DNA of 64,000 nt from Corynebacterium accolens. GTDB lineage: Bacteria > Actinomycetota > Actinomycetes > Mycobacteriales > Mycobacteriaceae. Position 1 is the stretch's first letter, and every line of letters starts with the position of its first letter. The notes below the pieces were generated by a model, which saw only the letters and a program-made list of their open reading frames with translations, had not been told where the DNA came from and ran no database searches. The DNA is taken from contig NZ_CP046605.1 in the NCBI RefSeq assembly GCF_023520795.1, forward strand, positions 2,401,438 to 2,465,437, read 5' to 3'. Positions 27,464 to 37,284 of the stretch are shown piece by piece. A program made the translations under genes and the position numbers.

Positions 27464-28990
27464 ATGACATACACCGCCACCCGCGATATCGCCTATTGCC
27501 GGGATGCCTCGGCGTTATTTCATAGCTTAGCGCGACCGAGCGATTCCTTATTATTGGAAAGCGCGGATATTGAAACCAAGAAGAACCTCACGTGCCTCGC
27601 CGTGCTCGATGCCGCAGCCAAAGTGACCTGTACCGGCCAGCGGGTTCGCGTACTCGCGCTCAGCCCGGCGGGGGAGCGGCTTATCTCCATGCTGCAATCG
27701 CGCTTCGCAGACCGAATTGTTTCACGTGAAACCACGGAAATTGTCTTTGAGTTTTCTCCCTCCAGCGAGTCCGATGAACGGCAGCGGCTGCTGGATGAAT
27801 CGACGGCCGATATCCTCCGCGCGCTGCAGCGCGATGATTCCTATTCCTCGCCCTTGTTGCCATTCGTCGCCGGCGGCTTTGCCTATGACTATTTGGCTAC
27901 TTTTGAAAATCTGCCTGAGGTAGGCGAGGGGCCCAATAAGTTTCCCGATTATGAATTCCTCGTGGCCCAGACCGTCCTCGCGGTGGATCACCTAACGCAG
28001 ACGGCGCGCGTAGAGGGTTGGGATATCGACCGAGCCCGCTTGGAAGACAGGCTCGATGCGCTTGCCGCCACGCCCATCACCGCCATAGAGGATCCGGCAC
28101 CAGCCCAAACCGCGGGGACCTTGACGGCGACCACGGATATTGACGATGCCGCTTTTTGCGAGCAGGTAACACGGCTCAAGGGCAATATTGCCTCCGGCGA
28201 TATTTACCAAGTCGTCCCCGCCCGCACCTTCACGGTGGACTGCCCCGATGCCTTCGCGGCCTATCGCCAACTCCGGGAGACCAATCCTTCACCGTATATG
28301 TTCTATCTGCGGGGAGAAGATTACGAGCTTTTCGGCGCATCACCGGAATCCAATCTGAAGTTTGACCCCGCGACGCGGCAGGTGGAGCTCTATCCCATCG
28401 CTGGAACCCGGCCCCGCGGGCTCAACCCGGATGGCACGATCAACGATGAGTTGGATATCCGCAACGAGCTAGAAATGCGCACGGATACCAAGGAGCTCGC
28501 CGAGCACACCATGCTGGTGGATCTCGCGCGCAATGACCTAGCCCGCGTGGCAGAGCCCGGCACCCGGCGGGTGGCAGACCTGCTCCAAGTGGATCGCTAT
28601 TCCCGGGTCATGCACCTGGTCTCCCGGGTGACCGCCACGTTGCACGAGGATTTCGATGCTCTCGATGCCTACCGCGCCTGCATGAACATGGGAACGCTGA
28701 CCGGCGCGCCCAAGCTGCGCGCCAGCGAGCTCATCCGGCAGGCCGAACACAAGCGCCGTGGCTCCTACGGCGGCGCGGTGGGGTACCTGCGCGGCGACGG
28801 CGCCATGGATACCTGCATTGTCATTCGCTCCGCCTTCGTGCACCGCGGTACGGCCGCCGTCCAAGCCGGTGCCGGGGTGGTGCACGATTCCGTCCCCCAA
28901 TCCGAAGCCGATGAAACCCTGCACAAGGCCTATGCCGTTCTCCACGCCATTGCCCTCGCGCACAACGCCACCCTGGAGGTACAGCGATGA
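27464..28990 (+). CDS. trpE: Anthranilate synthase component I
   Basis: 508 residues. Converts chorismate to anthranilate with the TrpG glutaminase. The N-terminal LLESAD element (about residue 29) is the tryptophan feedback site of TrpE; the C-terminal chorismate-binding core has SPYMFYLR, GTRPRG, ELAEHTMLVDLARND and the end motif AGAGVVHDS. First structural gene of the operon, ATG 27464 with AAAGGGCA upstream. It holds a perfect parS (27718-27733), read as IVSRETTE. Overlaps trpG by four bases. Confidence 0.96.
   Translation: MTYTATRDIAYCRDASALFHSLARPSDSLLLESADIETKKNLTCLAVLDAAAKVTCTGQRVRVLALSPAGERLISMLQSRFADRIVSRETTEIVFEFSPSSESDERQRLLDESTADILRALQRDDSYSSPLLPFVAGGFAYDYLATFENLPEVGEGPNKFPDYEFLVAQTVLAVDHLTQTARVEGWDIDRARLEDRLDALAATPITAIEDPAPAQTAGTLTATTDIDDAAFCEQVTRLKGNIASGDIYQVVPARTFTVDCPDAFAAYRQLRETNPSPYMFYLRGEDYELFGASPESNLKFDPATRQVELYPIAGTRPRGLNPDGTINDELDIRNELEMRTDTKELAEHTMLVDLARNDLARVAEPGTRRVADLLQVDRYSRVMHLVSRVTATLHEDFDALDAYRACMNMGTLTGAPKLRASELIRQAEHKRRGSYGGAVGYLRGDGAMDTCIVIRSAFVHRGTAAVQAGAGVVHDSVPQSEADETLHKAYAVLHAIALAHNATLEVQR
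27718..27733. other. parS site
   Basis: TGTTTCACGTGAAACC, perfect 14-base palindromic core, within trpE. Confidence 0.88.
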
Positions 28991-29634
28991 ATTCACCGCA
29001 CGTGGTCTTGCTCGATAACCACGATTCCTTTGTCTATAACCTCGTCGATGCCCTCGCCGGTTACCGCACCACCGTCTACCGCAACAGCGTCTCCGTCGCG
29101 GAGGTGCTGGCGGCCGAGCCCGATATTATTGTCCTTTCCCCGGGCCCCGGCCACCCGCGCGACGCTGGCTGCATGATGGAGCTTATTGATGCCACCTTGG
29201 GCACCATTCCCATCCTCGGCGTCTGTTTGGGCTTCCAGGCGCTGCTGGACTACCACGGTGGCGGGGTAGGGCCGTGCGGTCCAGTGCACGGCAAGTCCAT
29301 GCCGATGACGCTTACCGATGCCGGCGCCGCCCACCCAGTCTTCGCCGGCCTAGCCACCGATGCCGATCCCGCACAACCCGACCTCCCCGGCACCCAGATC
29401 CCGGTGGCCCGGTATCACTCCTTGGGGTGCACCCACGTGCCAGCCGGCATGCGGGTGCTCGCGGAGACGGAAGCAGAGATTGGGACCATCGCCATGGCCG
29501 CCGAGACAGATGATGGCATGGCGCTAGGCATGCAATTCCACCCCGAGTCGATCCTTTCGCCCCGTGGCCCAGACCTGCTGGACCGCTGCATCCACCGACT
29601 ATCCACTCATCCCACTACGGAGCTAAAAGACTAA
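28987..29634 (+). CDS. trpG: Anthranilate synthase component II (glutamine amidotransferase)
   Basis: 215 residues, class I glutaminase. LSPGPGHPRDAG is the oxyanion strand, GVCLGFQAL holds the nucleophile Cys, and GMQFHPESI carries the catalytic His and Glu. Supplies ammonia to TrpE. Starts in the ATGA overlap with trpE and its stop shares one base with the trpD start, so translation is coupled on both sides. Confidence 0.95.
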   Translation: MNSPHVVLLDNHDSFVYNLVDALAGYRTTVYRNSVSVAEVLAAEPDIIVLSPGPGHPRDAGCMMELIDATLGTIPILGVCLGFQALLDYHGGGVGPCGPVHGKSMPMTLTDAGAAHPVFAGLATDADPAQPDLPGTQIPVARYHSLGCTHVPAGMRVLAETEAEIGTIAMAAETDDGMALGMQFHPESILSPRGPDLLDRCIHRLSTHPTTELKD

Positions 29635-30653
29635 TGACGAACCAGAACCCGCTGAAAACACTGCAAGCCTTTTTGGATAATCCCGCGCCCACCGTGGAGG
29701 AGACCACCGAGGTCTTCACCCCAGTCGCCGTGGGCGATTATGACGATATTCAGATCTCCGCGCTGCTGACCCATATCCGCACCCGCGGCGAAACCCTCGC
29801 GGATATCACGGGTGCCGCCAAGGCATTCCTGAAAGTGGGCCACCCCTTTCCCATTACTGGTGAGGGCCTCATGGACTCCGCAGGAACCGGTGGCGATGGC
29901 GCGAATACCATCAATATCACGACCGCCGCCTCCTTGGTTGCCGCCGCTGGGGGAGTGAGGATGGTCAAGCACGGCAACCGGTCCGTTTCCTCCAAGTCCG
30001 GTTCCGCCGATGTGCTCGAGGCACTGAATATTCCGCTGGACCTTGACGCGGACCGCGCCGTCCGACAATTCGAGGCCTCCAACTTCACCTTCCTCTTCGC
30101 TCCGGCCTACAACCCCGCGGTGGCTCACGTGCAACCGGTGCGCAAGGCGCTCGGGGTCTCCACCATCTTCAATACCTTGGGCCCCTTGCTCTCCCCGGGC
30201 CGCCCCGAGCTGCAGATCATGGGCATCGCCAATCCCTCCCAGGGCCCCATGATCGCGGAGGTCTTCCGGGAGCTGGGGCGCAGGCGGGCGCTCGTCGTCC
30301 ACGGAGCCGGTACAGATGAAATTGCTACCCACGGCACCACGCAGGTTTGGGAACTGAAGGACGGCGAGATTTCGCACTATGAGCTCACGCCGGAGGATTT
30401 GGGCATCGCCAAGCATGAGCTCAGTGAGCTCGCCGGCGGTGATGGGCGCGATAACGCCGCACACGTGCGCGCCATCTTCAATGGCTCGGGCAAACCGGCG
30501 CACTATGATGCGGTCGCGGCATCGGCTGGGGCGATGTTTTATCTCAATGGCACTACGAACTCGATTGCAGAAGGCGTCGCGCACGCCAAGAAGCTCATCG
30601 ATAATGGGGACGTGGACCGCTGGCTGCGCACCCACGAGCAAGCGGAATACTAA
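29634..30653 (+). CDS. trpD: Anthranilate phosphoribosyltransferase
   Basis: 339 residues. Joins anthranilate to PRPP. Motifs: DSAGTGGDGANT near residue 81 (PRPP diphosphate loop), KHGNRSVSSKSGSADVLEAL, and the central TLGPLLSPGRP. Coupled to trpG through TAATG. Confidence 0.95.
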   Translation: MTNQNPLKTLQAFLDNPAPTVEETTEVFTPVAVGDYDDIQISALLTHIRTRGETLADITGAAKAFLKVGHPFPITGEGLMDSAGTGGDGANTINITTAASLVAAAGGVRMVKHGNRSVSSKSGSADVLEALNIPLDLDADRAVRQFEASNFTFLFAPAYNPAVAHVQPVRKALGVSTIFNTLGPLLSPGRPELQIMGIANPSQGPMIAEVFRELGRRRALVVHGAGTDEIATHGTTQVWELKDGEISHYELTPEDLGIAKHELSELAGGDGRDNAAHVRAIFNGSGKPAHYDAVAASAGAMFYLNGTTNSIAEGVAHAKKLIDNGDVDRWLRTHEQAEY

Positions 30654-30676
30654 GAAGGCCACACGAGGGAAAAGAA

Positions 30677-32104
30677 ATGACAGAAGAGAAACTGCCGACG
30701 GTGCTCGAGGGGATTGTGGCTAAGCGCCGCACCCACCTTGCCGGCATTCGCGAGCGCATCGCCCACGTAGATGTGGACAAGCTTGAGCCATCCCGCCGTT
30801 CGCTTTTTGCGGCGCTCAATGGCACCAATCGCTTCATTATGGAGTGCAAATCCGCGTCGCCGTCGCTCGGGATGATCCGCGAGGATTACCGCCCCGGCGA
30901 TATAGCGCGTGTCTATTCCCGCTACGCGGATGCCATTTCCGTGCTGTGCGAGCCAGAGCGGTTCGGCGGGGATTACGATCATCTGCAGACCGTGGCGCAG
31001 TCCACGCACCTGCCGGTCTTGTGCAAGGACTTCATCGTCGATCCGATTCAGGTCTATGCCGCGCGCTACTACGGCGCGGATGCGATTTTGCTCATGATGT
31101 CCATCGTGGATGATGAGACCTTTGCGCAGCTGAAGTCCTTGGCGGATGAGTTGGAGCTCGATGTTTTGACCGAAGCCATCACCAAGGAGGAGGTGGACCG
31201 CGCGCTGTCATTCGGGGTGGAGATCATCGGCATTAATAACCGCAATCTCCATGACTTGAGCATCGATCTCTCCCGCACCGAGCAACTCGCCGGGTACGTG
31301 CCGGACGATAAGGTCGTCGTCTCCGAATCCGGCATCCGCGATAACCACACCATCCGGCTCTTGGGCGCCCACGCCAATGCCTTCCTCGTCGGCTCCCAAC
31401 TCACCTCCCAGGAGGACATCGACCGCGCCGCCCGGGATCTGCTCTTCGGCGCGAATAAGGTCTGCGGGCTCACCGCCGCCTCCACCGCCCAAGCCGCGCG
31501 CGCCGCCGGTGCCCGCTACGGAGGGCTCGTCTTCGCTCCGGATTCCCCGCGCAATGTTTCACGTGAAACCGCCGAGAAAATCATCGCCGCCGAACCCGGC
31601 TTGGATTTCGTAGCAGTGAGCCGCAGCGACGACCCCGCCGTGTTGCGGGAGATAGCGGCAACCCGTGGCCTATCCGGAATCCAGTTGCATGCCCCGTTCC
31701 AGGGCAACTTAGACGGAGAGCTCGCGCTGATCGAGCGCGCCCGCGCGCTCCTCGCGGACACCGACGCGGAGTTTGTCTGGCGGGCCATCGACATGACCGA
31801 CCCTCAGTGGGTAGAACTGGCGCCGGAACTCGCCGCGAGCGTGGACCGCCTCGTGCTCGACTCGGGTAGGGGAGGCACCGGCCAAAGCTTTGATTGGACG
31901 GCAATCCCGGACGACATTAAAGCACACAGCCTCTTGGCCGGTGGCCTCAATCTAGACAACCTGGAAGGCGCGCTCCGCGTAGGAACCGCGGGGCTCGACC
32001 TGAATTCGGGATTAGAAACGTGCCCCGGACGCAAAGACGCCGCCCTGATATCGCAATCCTTCCGCACCATCCGATTATTCAACCAACCTGACAAGAAAGA
32101 TTAA
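30677..32104 (+). CDS. trpCF: Fused indole-3-glycerol phosphate synthase / phosphoribosylanthranilate isomerase
   Basis: 475 residues, two TIM barrels. Residues 1-265 are Trp[12 protein letters not shown] (catalytic Glu and Lys), [27 protein letters not shown]. Residues about 270-475 are TrpF: KVCGLT with the catalytic Cys, and a C-terminal AGGLNLDNL phosphate loop with the LDLNSGLE segment. The fusion catalyses two consecutive steps, as in C. glutamicum and enterobacteria. A perfect parS (31555-31570) sits in the TrpF half near the domain junction, read as NVSRETAE. Confidence 0.93.
   Translation: MTEEKLPTVLEGIVAKRRTHLAGIRERIAHVDVDKLEPSRRSLFAALNGTNRFIMECKSASPSLGMIREDYRPGDIARVYSRYADAISVLCEPERFGGDYDHLQTVAQSTHLPVLCKDFIVDPIQVYAARYYGADAILLMMSIVDDETFAQLKSLADELELDVLTEAITKEEVDRALSFGVEIIGINNRNLHDLSIDLSRTEQLAGYVPDDKVVVSESGIRDNHTIRLLGAHANAFLVGSQLTSQEDIDRAARDLLFGANKVCGLTAASTAQAARAAGARYGGLVFAPDSPRNVSRETAEKIIAAEPGLDFVAVSRSDDPAVLREIAATRGLSGIQLHAPFQGNLDGELALIERARALLADTDAEFVWRAIDMTDPQWVELAPELAASVDRLVLDSGRGGTGQSFDWTAIPDDIKAHSLLAGGLNLDNLEGALRVGTAGLDLNSGLETCPGRKDAALISQSFRTIRLFNQPDKKD
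31555..31570. other. parS site
   Basis: TGTTTCACGTGAAACC, perfect 14-base core, within trpCF near the junction of the two enzyme domains. Confidence 0.88.
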
Positions 32105-32106
32105 CC

Positions 32107-33309
<1,203 letters not shown>

Positions 33310-33311
33310 TC

Positions 33312-34154
33312 ATGGGCAGCCGTTACGATAAACTTTTTGCCGCGTTGCGTGAGAAGAATGAGGGCGCGTTTGTCCCTTTCATCATGCTGGGCGATCCAAC
33401 TCCTGAGGCGAGCCTGGATATCATCCGCACCGCAGTCGCCGCCGGGGCGGATGCCTTGGAGCTCGGCGTCCCCTTCTCGGACCCGGTGGCGGATGGTCCT
33501 ACCATCCAAGCCTCGCACATCCGCGCCCTCGATGGGGGAGCGAGCCTGGATAGCGCTTTGGATCAGGTCCGAAAGATTCGTTCCGAGTTCCCCGATTTGC
33601 CCATCGGCATGTTGATCTATGGCAACGTTGCATTCGCCCGTGGGGTGGAGAAATTCTATGCTGAGTTCGCGGAAGCTGGCGCCGATAGCATTCTGCTTCC
33701 CGATGTCCCCGTGCGCGAAGGCGCCCCATTCATCGCCGCGGCAAAGGAAGCCGGTATCAACCCGATCTTCATCGCCCCTGCGCGCGCCGCGAAACGCACG
33801 CTCGCCGGCGTTGCCGAGCATTCACAGGGATATATCTACGCCATCTCCCGCGATGGCGTGACGGGAACCGAGAAGGAATCCGAGACCACCGGCCTCGACG
33901 AGGTGGTCGCCAGAATTCAGCGGTTCGATGGACCTCCGGTTTTACTCGGTTTCGGTATCTCCTCACCGCAGCACGTCGCCGATGCCATCGCCGCAAACGC
34001 CGCGGGCGCCATTACTGGATCCGCGATCACCAAGATCATCAACCGCCATGTTTCACGTGAAACCGGTGCCGCTAGGACGATCGAGGATGCCGATGCCTTG
34101 CACGCTGAGCTGACCGACTTCATCTCCGCGATGAAGGAAGCGACCAAGAAATAG
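33312..34154 (+). CDS. trpA: Tryptophan synthase alpha chain
   Basis: 280 residues. Cleaves indole-3-glycerol phosphate and passes indole to TrpB. ELGVPFSDPVADGP holds the catalytic Glu, LLPDVPVREG the catalytic Asp, and GFGISSPQHV the phosphate site. Last gene of the operon, followed by a strong hairpin. Near its C-terminus a perfect parS is read as HVSRETGA. Confidence 0.95.
   Translation: MGSRYDKLFAALREKNEGAFVPFIMLGDPTPEASLDIIRTAVAAGADALELGVPFSDPVADGPTIQASHIRALDGGASLDSALDQVRKIRSEFPDLPIGMLIYGNVAFARGVEKFYAEFAEAGADSILLPDVPVREGAPFIAAAKEAGINPIFIAPARAAKRTLAGVAEHSQGYIYAISRDGVTGTEKESETTGLDEVVARIQRFDGPPVLLGFGISSPQHVADAIAANAAGAITGSAITKIINRHVSRETGAARTIEDADALHAELTDFISAMKEATKK
34049..34064. other. parS site
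   Basis: TGTTTCACGTGAAACC, perfect 14-base core, near the 3' end of trpA. Confidence 0.88.
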
Positions 34155-34185
34155 TGCCTTTTAAAAGGTAGCAGCGCACGAAAGA

Positions 34186-34232
34186 GCCCCCTGGCTTCCT
34201 CCCACATTTGTTGGGTGGGGAAGCCAGGGGGC
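34186..34232. terminator. Strong hairpin between trpA and the symporter gene
   Basis: Long stem from GCCCCCTGGCTTCC (34186-34199) plus CCCAC to the mirrored GTGGGGAAGCCAGGGGGC (34215-34232), with a small bulge. It ends both convergent units. No T tract follows on the plus strand, and an AAAGAG run precedes it. Confidence 0.8.
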
Positions 34233-34237
34233 GCAAA

Positions 34238-34253
34238 TGTTTCACGGGAAACT
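34238..34253. other. Near-perfect parS-like site
   Basis: TGTTTCACGGGAAACT: one mismatch (T to G) in the 14-base core, in the gap after the trp terminator and touching the stop codon of the symporter gene. Possibly a weak ParB site. Confidence 0.55.
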
Positions 34254-35463
34254 AGGCTGCGGTCTCTGCCTCTTCGTCGTTCAGGGTATCGACCTTGTCG
34301 CGGGCGAATTTATCGACGACCATCGCAATGGCACCATCGCCGGTCACGTTCGCTGCGGTGCCGACGGAGTCAATCGCAATATAAGCGGCGATCATCAGCG
34401 CGACCATTCCGTCATCGAAGCCCATCATGTCCGCCAAGAGGCCAACGGCCACCATAACGGCACCACCCGGAACACCTGGAGCGGCGATCATCATGATTCC
34501 CAGCAAGAAGATAAAGCCAAGACCGGTGCCAGTGCTGATATCCATATTCGCCATGAAGACGATGGCGAAGGCATAGAGCGTCAGCTTCATCATCGACCCG
34601 GACAGGTGAATCGTCGCACACAGCGGGATCACAAAGCTCGCAACCGGCTTCGAGATGCCGTTTCGCAAGCTGGATTCCAAGGACACCGGGATGGTCGCAG
34701 CAGAAGAAGACGTACCCAATGCAGTGAAGTATGCCGGCAGCATATTCCGCAGCGCCTTAAACGGATTCTTACCTGCAATGGCCCCGGCGACCACATACTG
34801 GAGTACGAGGTACACCAGCGTCATGACCACGGCCAGGATCAGGACCTTCGCGAAGGCAGAAAGGACATCGCCAATATTGCCGTTCATACCCAGGCCAAGG
34901 AACATGCCGAAGATGTAGAACGGCAAGATGGGGATAACGAATCCCCAAATGACCTTAACCACCACATTTTCCAGTTCCTTGGTGACGGTATAGAGCGTAT
35001 CGGACTTGACCGTCGTCATGGCGACGCCAATGCAGAAAGAAAGCAGGAGCGCCGTCATCACTTCAAACGGTGGTGCCATCTCCACTTCGAAATAAGGGGA
35101 CAGCGAGCCCTCATCCACGTCCGAAACATTGGTCACTAGGGTCTGGCCTGCCAACATCGAGGGGTAGAGCCACTGTGCCAGGCCATAGGCGATCAACCCC
35201 GAGAGAATGGTGGAACCGTAGGCAATGCCCGCCGTAACCCCCAACCATTTTCCTGCGCCCTTGCCAAGACCGGCGATCGCCGGGGCGACAAGGGCGAAAA
35301 TCAGCACAGGAATGAAGAAGTTAAGGAAGTTACCAAAGAGCCCGTTGAAGGTGGCAAATGCTCGACCAAACCACTCCGGGGCAAAGAGGCTAAAGACAAT
35401 GCCGAGCACGATGGCGAGAACGATGCGGGAAAGGAGAGAGTCCGCTATTTTCTTGAGGTTCAT
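34252..35463 (-). CDS. Dicarboxylate/amino acid:cation symporter (SstT/GltP family)
   Basis: 403 residues, DAACS family. Typical segments: a serine-rich reentrant loop TALGTSSSAATIPVSL near residue 250, and the second-hairpin and helix region PGVPGG and IDSVGTAANVTGD, which bind substrate and sodium. The TSSSAAT loop and length are close to the serine/threonine:sodium symporter SstT, but glutamate or dicarboxylates cannot be excluded. Single gene; it converges with trpA. Confidence 0.8.
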   Translation of the reverse strand: MNLKKIADSLLSRIVLAIVLGIVFSLFAPEWFGRAFATFNGLFGNFLNFFIPVLIFALVAPAIAGLGKGAGKWLGVTAGIAYGSTILSGLIAYGLAQWLYPSMLAGQTLVTNVSDVDEGSLSPYFEVEMAPPFEVMTALLLSFCIGVAMTTVKSDTLYTVTKELENVVVKVIWGFVIPILPFYIFGMFLGLGMNGNIGDVLSAFAKVLILAVVMTLVYLVLQYVVAGAIAGKNPFKALRNMLPAYFTALGTSSSAATIPVSLESSLRNGISKPVASFVIPLCATIHLSGSMMKLTLYAFAIVFMANMDISTGTGLGFIFLLGIMMIAAPGVPGGAVMVAVGLLADMMGFDDGMVALMIAAYIAIDSVGTAANVTGDGAIAMVVDKFARDKVDTLNDEEAETAA

Positions 35464-35669
35464 GCAATCACAATCAGGTTAGGTGTTCCCAGTCCGGAGA
35501 CTCACTTGGGTGCGGTCCAGCGGAAGGAGAGACAGCGTGGTGCAGGTGCAAAATCGAACGAATATCTATCGGTCGATCCAAAATGAATATTACCCGAGGC
35601 ACCTTATATTTAAGGCACCAGCCCCGTAGCTTAATTTCCAATCTCGCCCTGCAGGATTAGACTATGGAT

Positions 35670-36146
35670 ATGGTCGCAGTGGGAATCATATTTTTAATCC
35701 TTGCCGTATTCCTTATCGCGGTGGGCGCACTCGCCGCCACCAAGCGGTTGCCCGGCAATAAATACATCGGCTTGCGCTTACAAGAGATCCGAAAGTCACG
35801 TGAAGCGTGGGATAATGCCCACGCCGTTGCGGGGCCCTTCTGGGCCCTTGGCGGAGTTTCGCTGCTGTTCGGCGGCGTCGTAGCTTTCCGCGCGGAAGGT
35901 TGGATGTGGCTTATTCCGATCACCACTTTCGTAATCGCCATCCTCGCGCTTTCCGTCGGCTCGAACCTTGGCTCGCGCGCGGCATTTCTTTATGAGCAAG
36001 CGCATGCCGATGACGATGGTTGGGGCGATAACTGCAACTGCGGCTCCGGCGGCTGCGGTGGGGAAGAGGCGGCCACAGACTCCGCCGCTCAACCCGAGGT
36101 TGATCTGGGTGCCCTCCGCCAAGCCGCCCGCCACTCTGATAATTAA
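35670..36146 (+). CDS. SdpI family membrane protein
   Basis: 158 residues with three likely membrane helices and the family motif ATKRLPGNKYIGLRL in the first loop. SdpI proteins are known in Bacillus as immunity and signalling proteins for a toxin; most actinobacterial members have no known role. The tail is rich in Cys and Gly (NCNCGSGGCGG) and could bind metal. I choose the ATG at 35670 because TAGACT (35658-35663) lies 6 bases upstream; ATG 35664 would touch that hexamer. Confidence 0.7.
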   Translation: MVAVGIIFLILAVFLIAVGALAATKRLPGNKYIGLRLQEIRKSREAWDNAHAVAGPFWALGGVSLLFGGVVAFRAEGWMWLIPITTFVIAILALSVGSNLGSRAAFLYEQAHADDDGWGDNCNCGSGGCGGEEAATDSAAQPEVDLGALRQAARHSDN

Positions 36147-36181
36147 ATAACTAGTTTTCGAGTTTCTTTCTCCCTCCCATT

Positions 36182-36228
36182 CCTGTCCGGCAATCGCGCC
36201 ACACAAGTACGGGGCAGGGAGATTTTTT
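36182..36228 (+). terminator. Probable terminator after the SdpI-like gene
   Basis: CCTGTCC (36182-36188) can pair with GGGCAGG (36212-36218), including one G-T pair, and six T follow at 36223-36228. The 23-base loop makes it a weak example. Confidence 0.45.
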
Positions 36229-36445
36229 ATGACACTGTGACGTTATTATTCTAACCACGGAGTCCCACACTTTTCGTCACAGCTAAATTAAGTAGGGGGT
36301 ATTTAACGACACGTACCTATGTTGGACTCCATCTATAGTGGCGTGCCACAACCTACGGGGATTCCTGTGGGAATTCCTAGAACTCGCATAGAGGTTCCGC
36401 AGAGCTCGGCTCCGCCACTACACCTAGAGCGGGGAAGGGTAGACA
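36229..36445. other. Intergenic region upstream of the small secreted protein gene
   Basis: Holds an 8-base inverted repeat CTGTGACG (36235-36242) and CGTCACAG (36275-36282), 32 bases apart and flanking a TTATTATTCTAA segment. No other gene supported. The repeat could be a two-site operator for the downstream gene. Confidence 0.4.
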
Positions 36446-36670
36446 ATGGGAGGCATGAAGAAAACCACAGCCCTCGCCGTAATCGCCGTCTCCACTTTTA
36501 GCATCGGTTCCTATGTCACCGACTCCCACCGCGTCGAACCTGAATCGCACGCCGCAGGAGGGGACGGGCCACATCCCATCGTTAATGACTTAGGTCTAGA
36601 TTCCGGCACCTATGAACTCACGCCCACCGAGTCTGGGCCGGTCGCAACCTGGAACGGCAACCTGTCCTAA
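36446..36670 (+). CDS. Small secreted or membrane-anchored protein, unknown function
   Basis: 74 residues: a short basic start and hydrophobic segment (MKKTTALAVIAVSTFSIGSYV), then a polar tail of about 50 residues. It looks like a signal peptide or anchor without a clear cleavage site. Start ATG 36446 has AAGGG 6 bases upstream; ATG 36455 would drop three residues. I do not recognise the tail. A parS follows immediately. Confidence 0.5.
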   Translation: MGGMKKTTALAVIAVSTFSIGSYVTDSHRVEPESHAAGGDGPHPIVNDLGLDSGTYELTPTESGPVATWNGNLS

Positions 36671-36675
36671 TTTCG

Positions 36676-36691
36676 TGTTTCACGTGAAACC
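36676..36691. other. parS site, intergenic
   Basis: TGTTTCACGTGAAACC, perfect core, between the small secreted protein and the Rieske gene. The only perfect parS in this window outside a gene. Confidence 0.88.
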
Positions 36692-36787
36692 TACACAGAA
36701 CCATTTCACTTTAGCTGCTCCGACATATGATTAACCGTTGCCGAAATCATGTACCGGCCGTGAACCATTCAGGATAGAGTAGAGGCT

Positions 36788-37153
36788 ATGACTATCTGTT
36801 CGCGTCGCATGTTCTTGCTCGGATCCGCTACGACTTTCGCAGGTGCATACCTCGCGGCCTGTGGCTCAGAACCGTCCGCAGAAATCGCGGCAACGGACAT
36901 TCCAGTAGGCTCCGGAATCATCGTCGACGGGGTTATCTTCACGCAGCCGAAAGAAGGGGAGTTTAAGGCCTACTCCCAAACCTGCCCGCATCAACAAAAT
37001 CCCATCACGGAGATCGACGGTATGACTGCCACCTGCCCGGCGCATCATACGTCCTACAACCTGCAGGATGGCTCAGTCATCGAAGGCCCAGGCCGAGACC
37101 CGCTCAAAGAGTACGAAGTAAGCCAAGAAGGCTCAATGGTCTCCACCGCATAG
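36788..37153 (+). CDS. Rieske [2Fe-2S] lipoprotein, Tat-exported
   Basis: 121 residues. The N-terminus CSRRMFLLGSATTFAGAYLAACGS joins a twin-arginine signal to a lipobox (LAAC, lipid Cys21). The Rieske cluster motifs are CPH and, 17 residues on, CPAHH, with Cys and His ligands at about 63/65 and 81/84. Probably a small electron-transfer protein anchored outside the membrane; partner unknown. TAGAGT (36775-36780) is 7 bases before the ATG, so leaderless. Confidence 0.85.
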   Translation: MTICSRRMFLLGSATTFAGAYLAACGSEPSAEIAATDIPVGSGIIVDGVIFTQPKEGEFKAYSQTCPHQQNPITEIDGMTATCPAHHTSYNLQDGSVIEGPGRDPLKEYEVSQEGSMVSTA

Positions 37154-37185
37154 ATACACGCCGGCATATCACGCTCTATACTCAT

Positions 37186-37201
37186 GGTTTCGCGTGAAAC
37201 C
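37186..37201. other. Near-perfect parS-like site
   Basis: GGTTTCGCGTGAAACC, one mismatch to the core (A to G); the arms extend to a longer palindrome (ATGGTTTC...GAAACCAT, 37184-37203). Intergenic, between the Rieske and BASS genes. Confidence 0.6.
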
Positions 37202-37284
37202 ATGCGGCTTAAGAAGAGCACGGGGGCGAAAAATATCCCCACTACCTTTCGTGGAACCACGCACGACGGTTTACACTTTGGGTC

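Noticed and set aside
29631-30662. Open frame of 343 codons antisense to trpD
   Set aside because: Exactly opposite a well-supported gene with conserved motifs.
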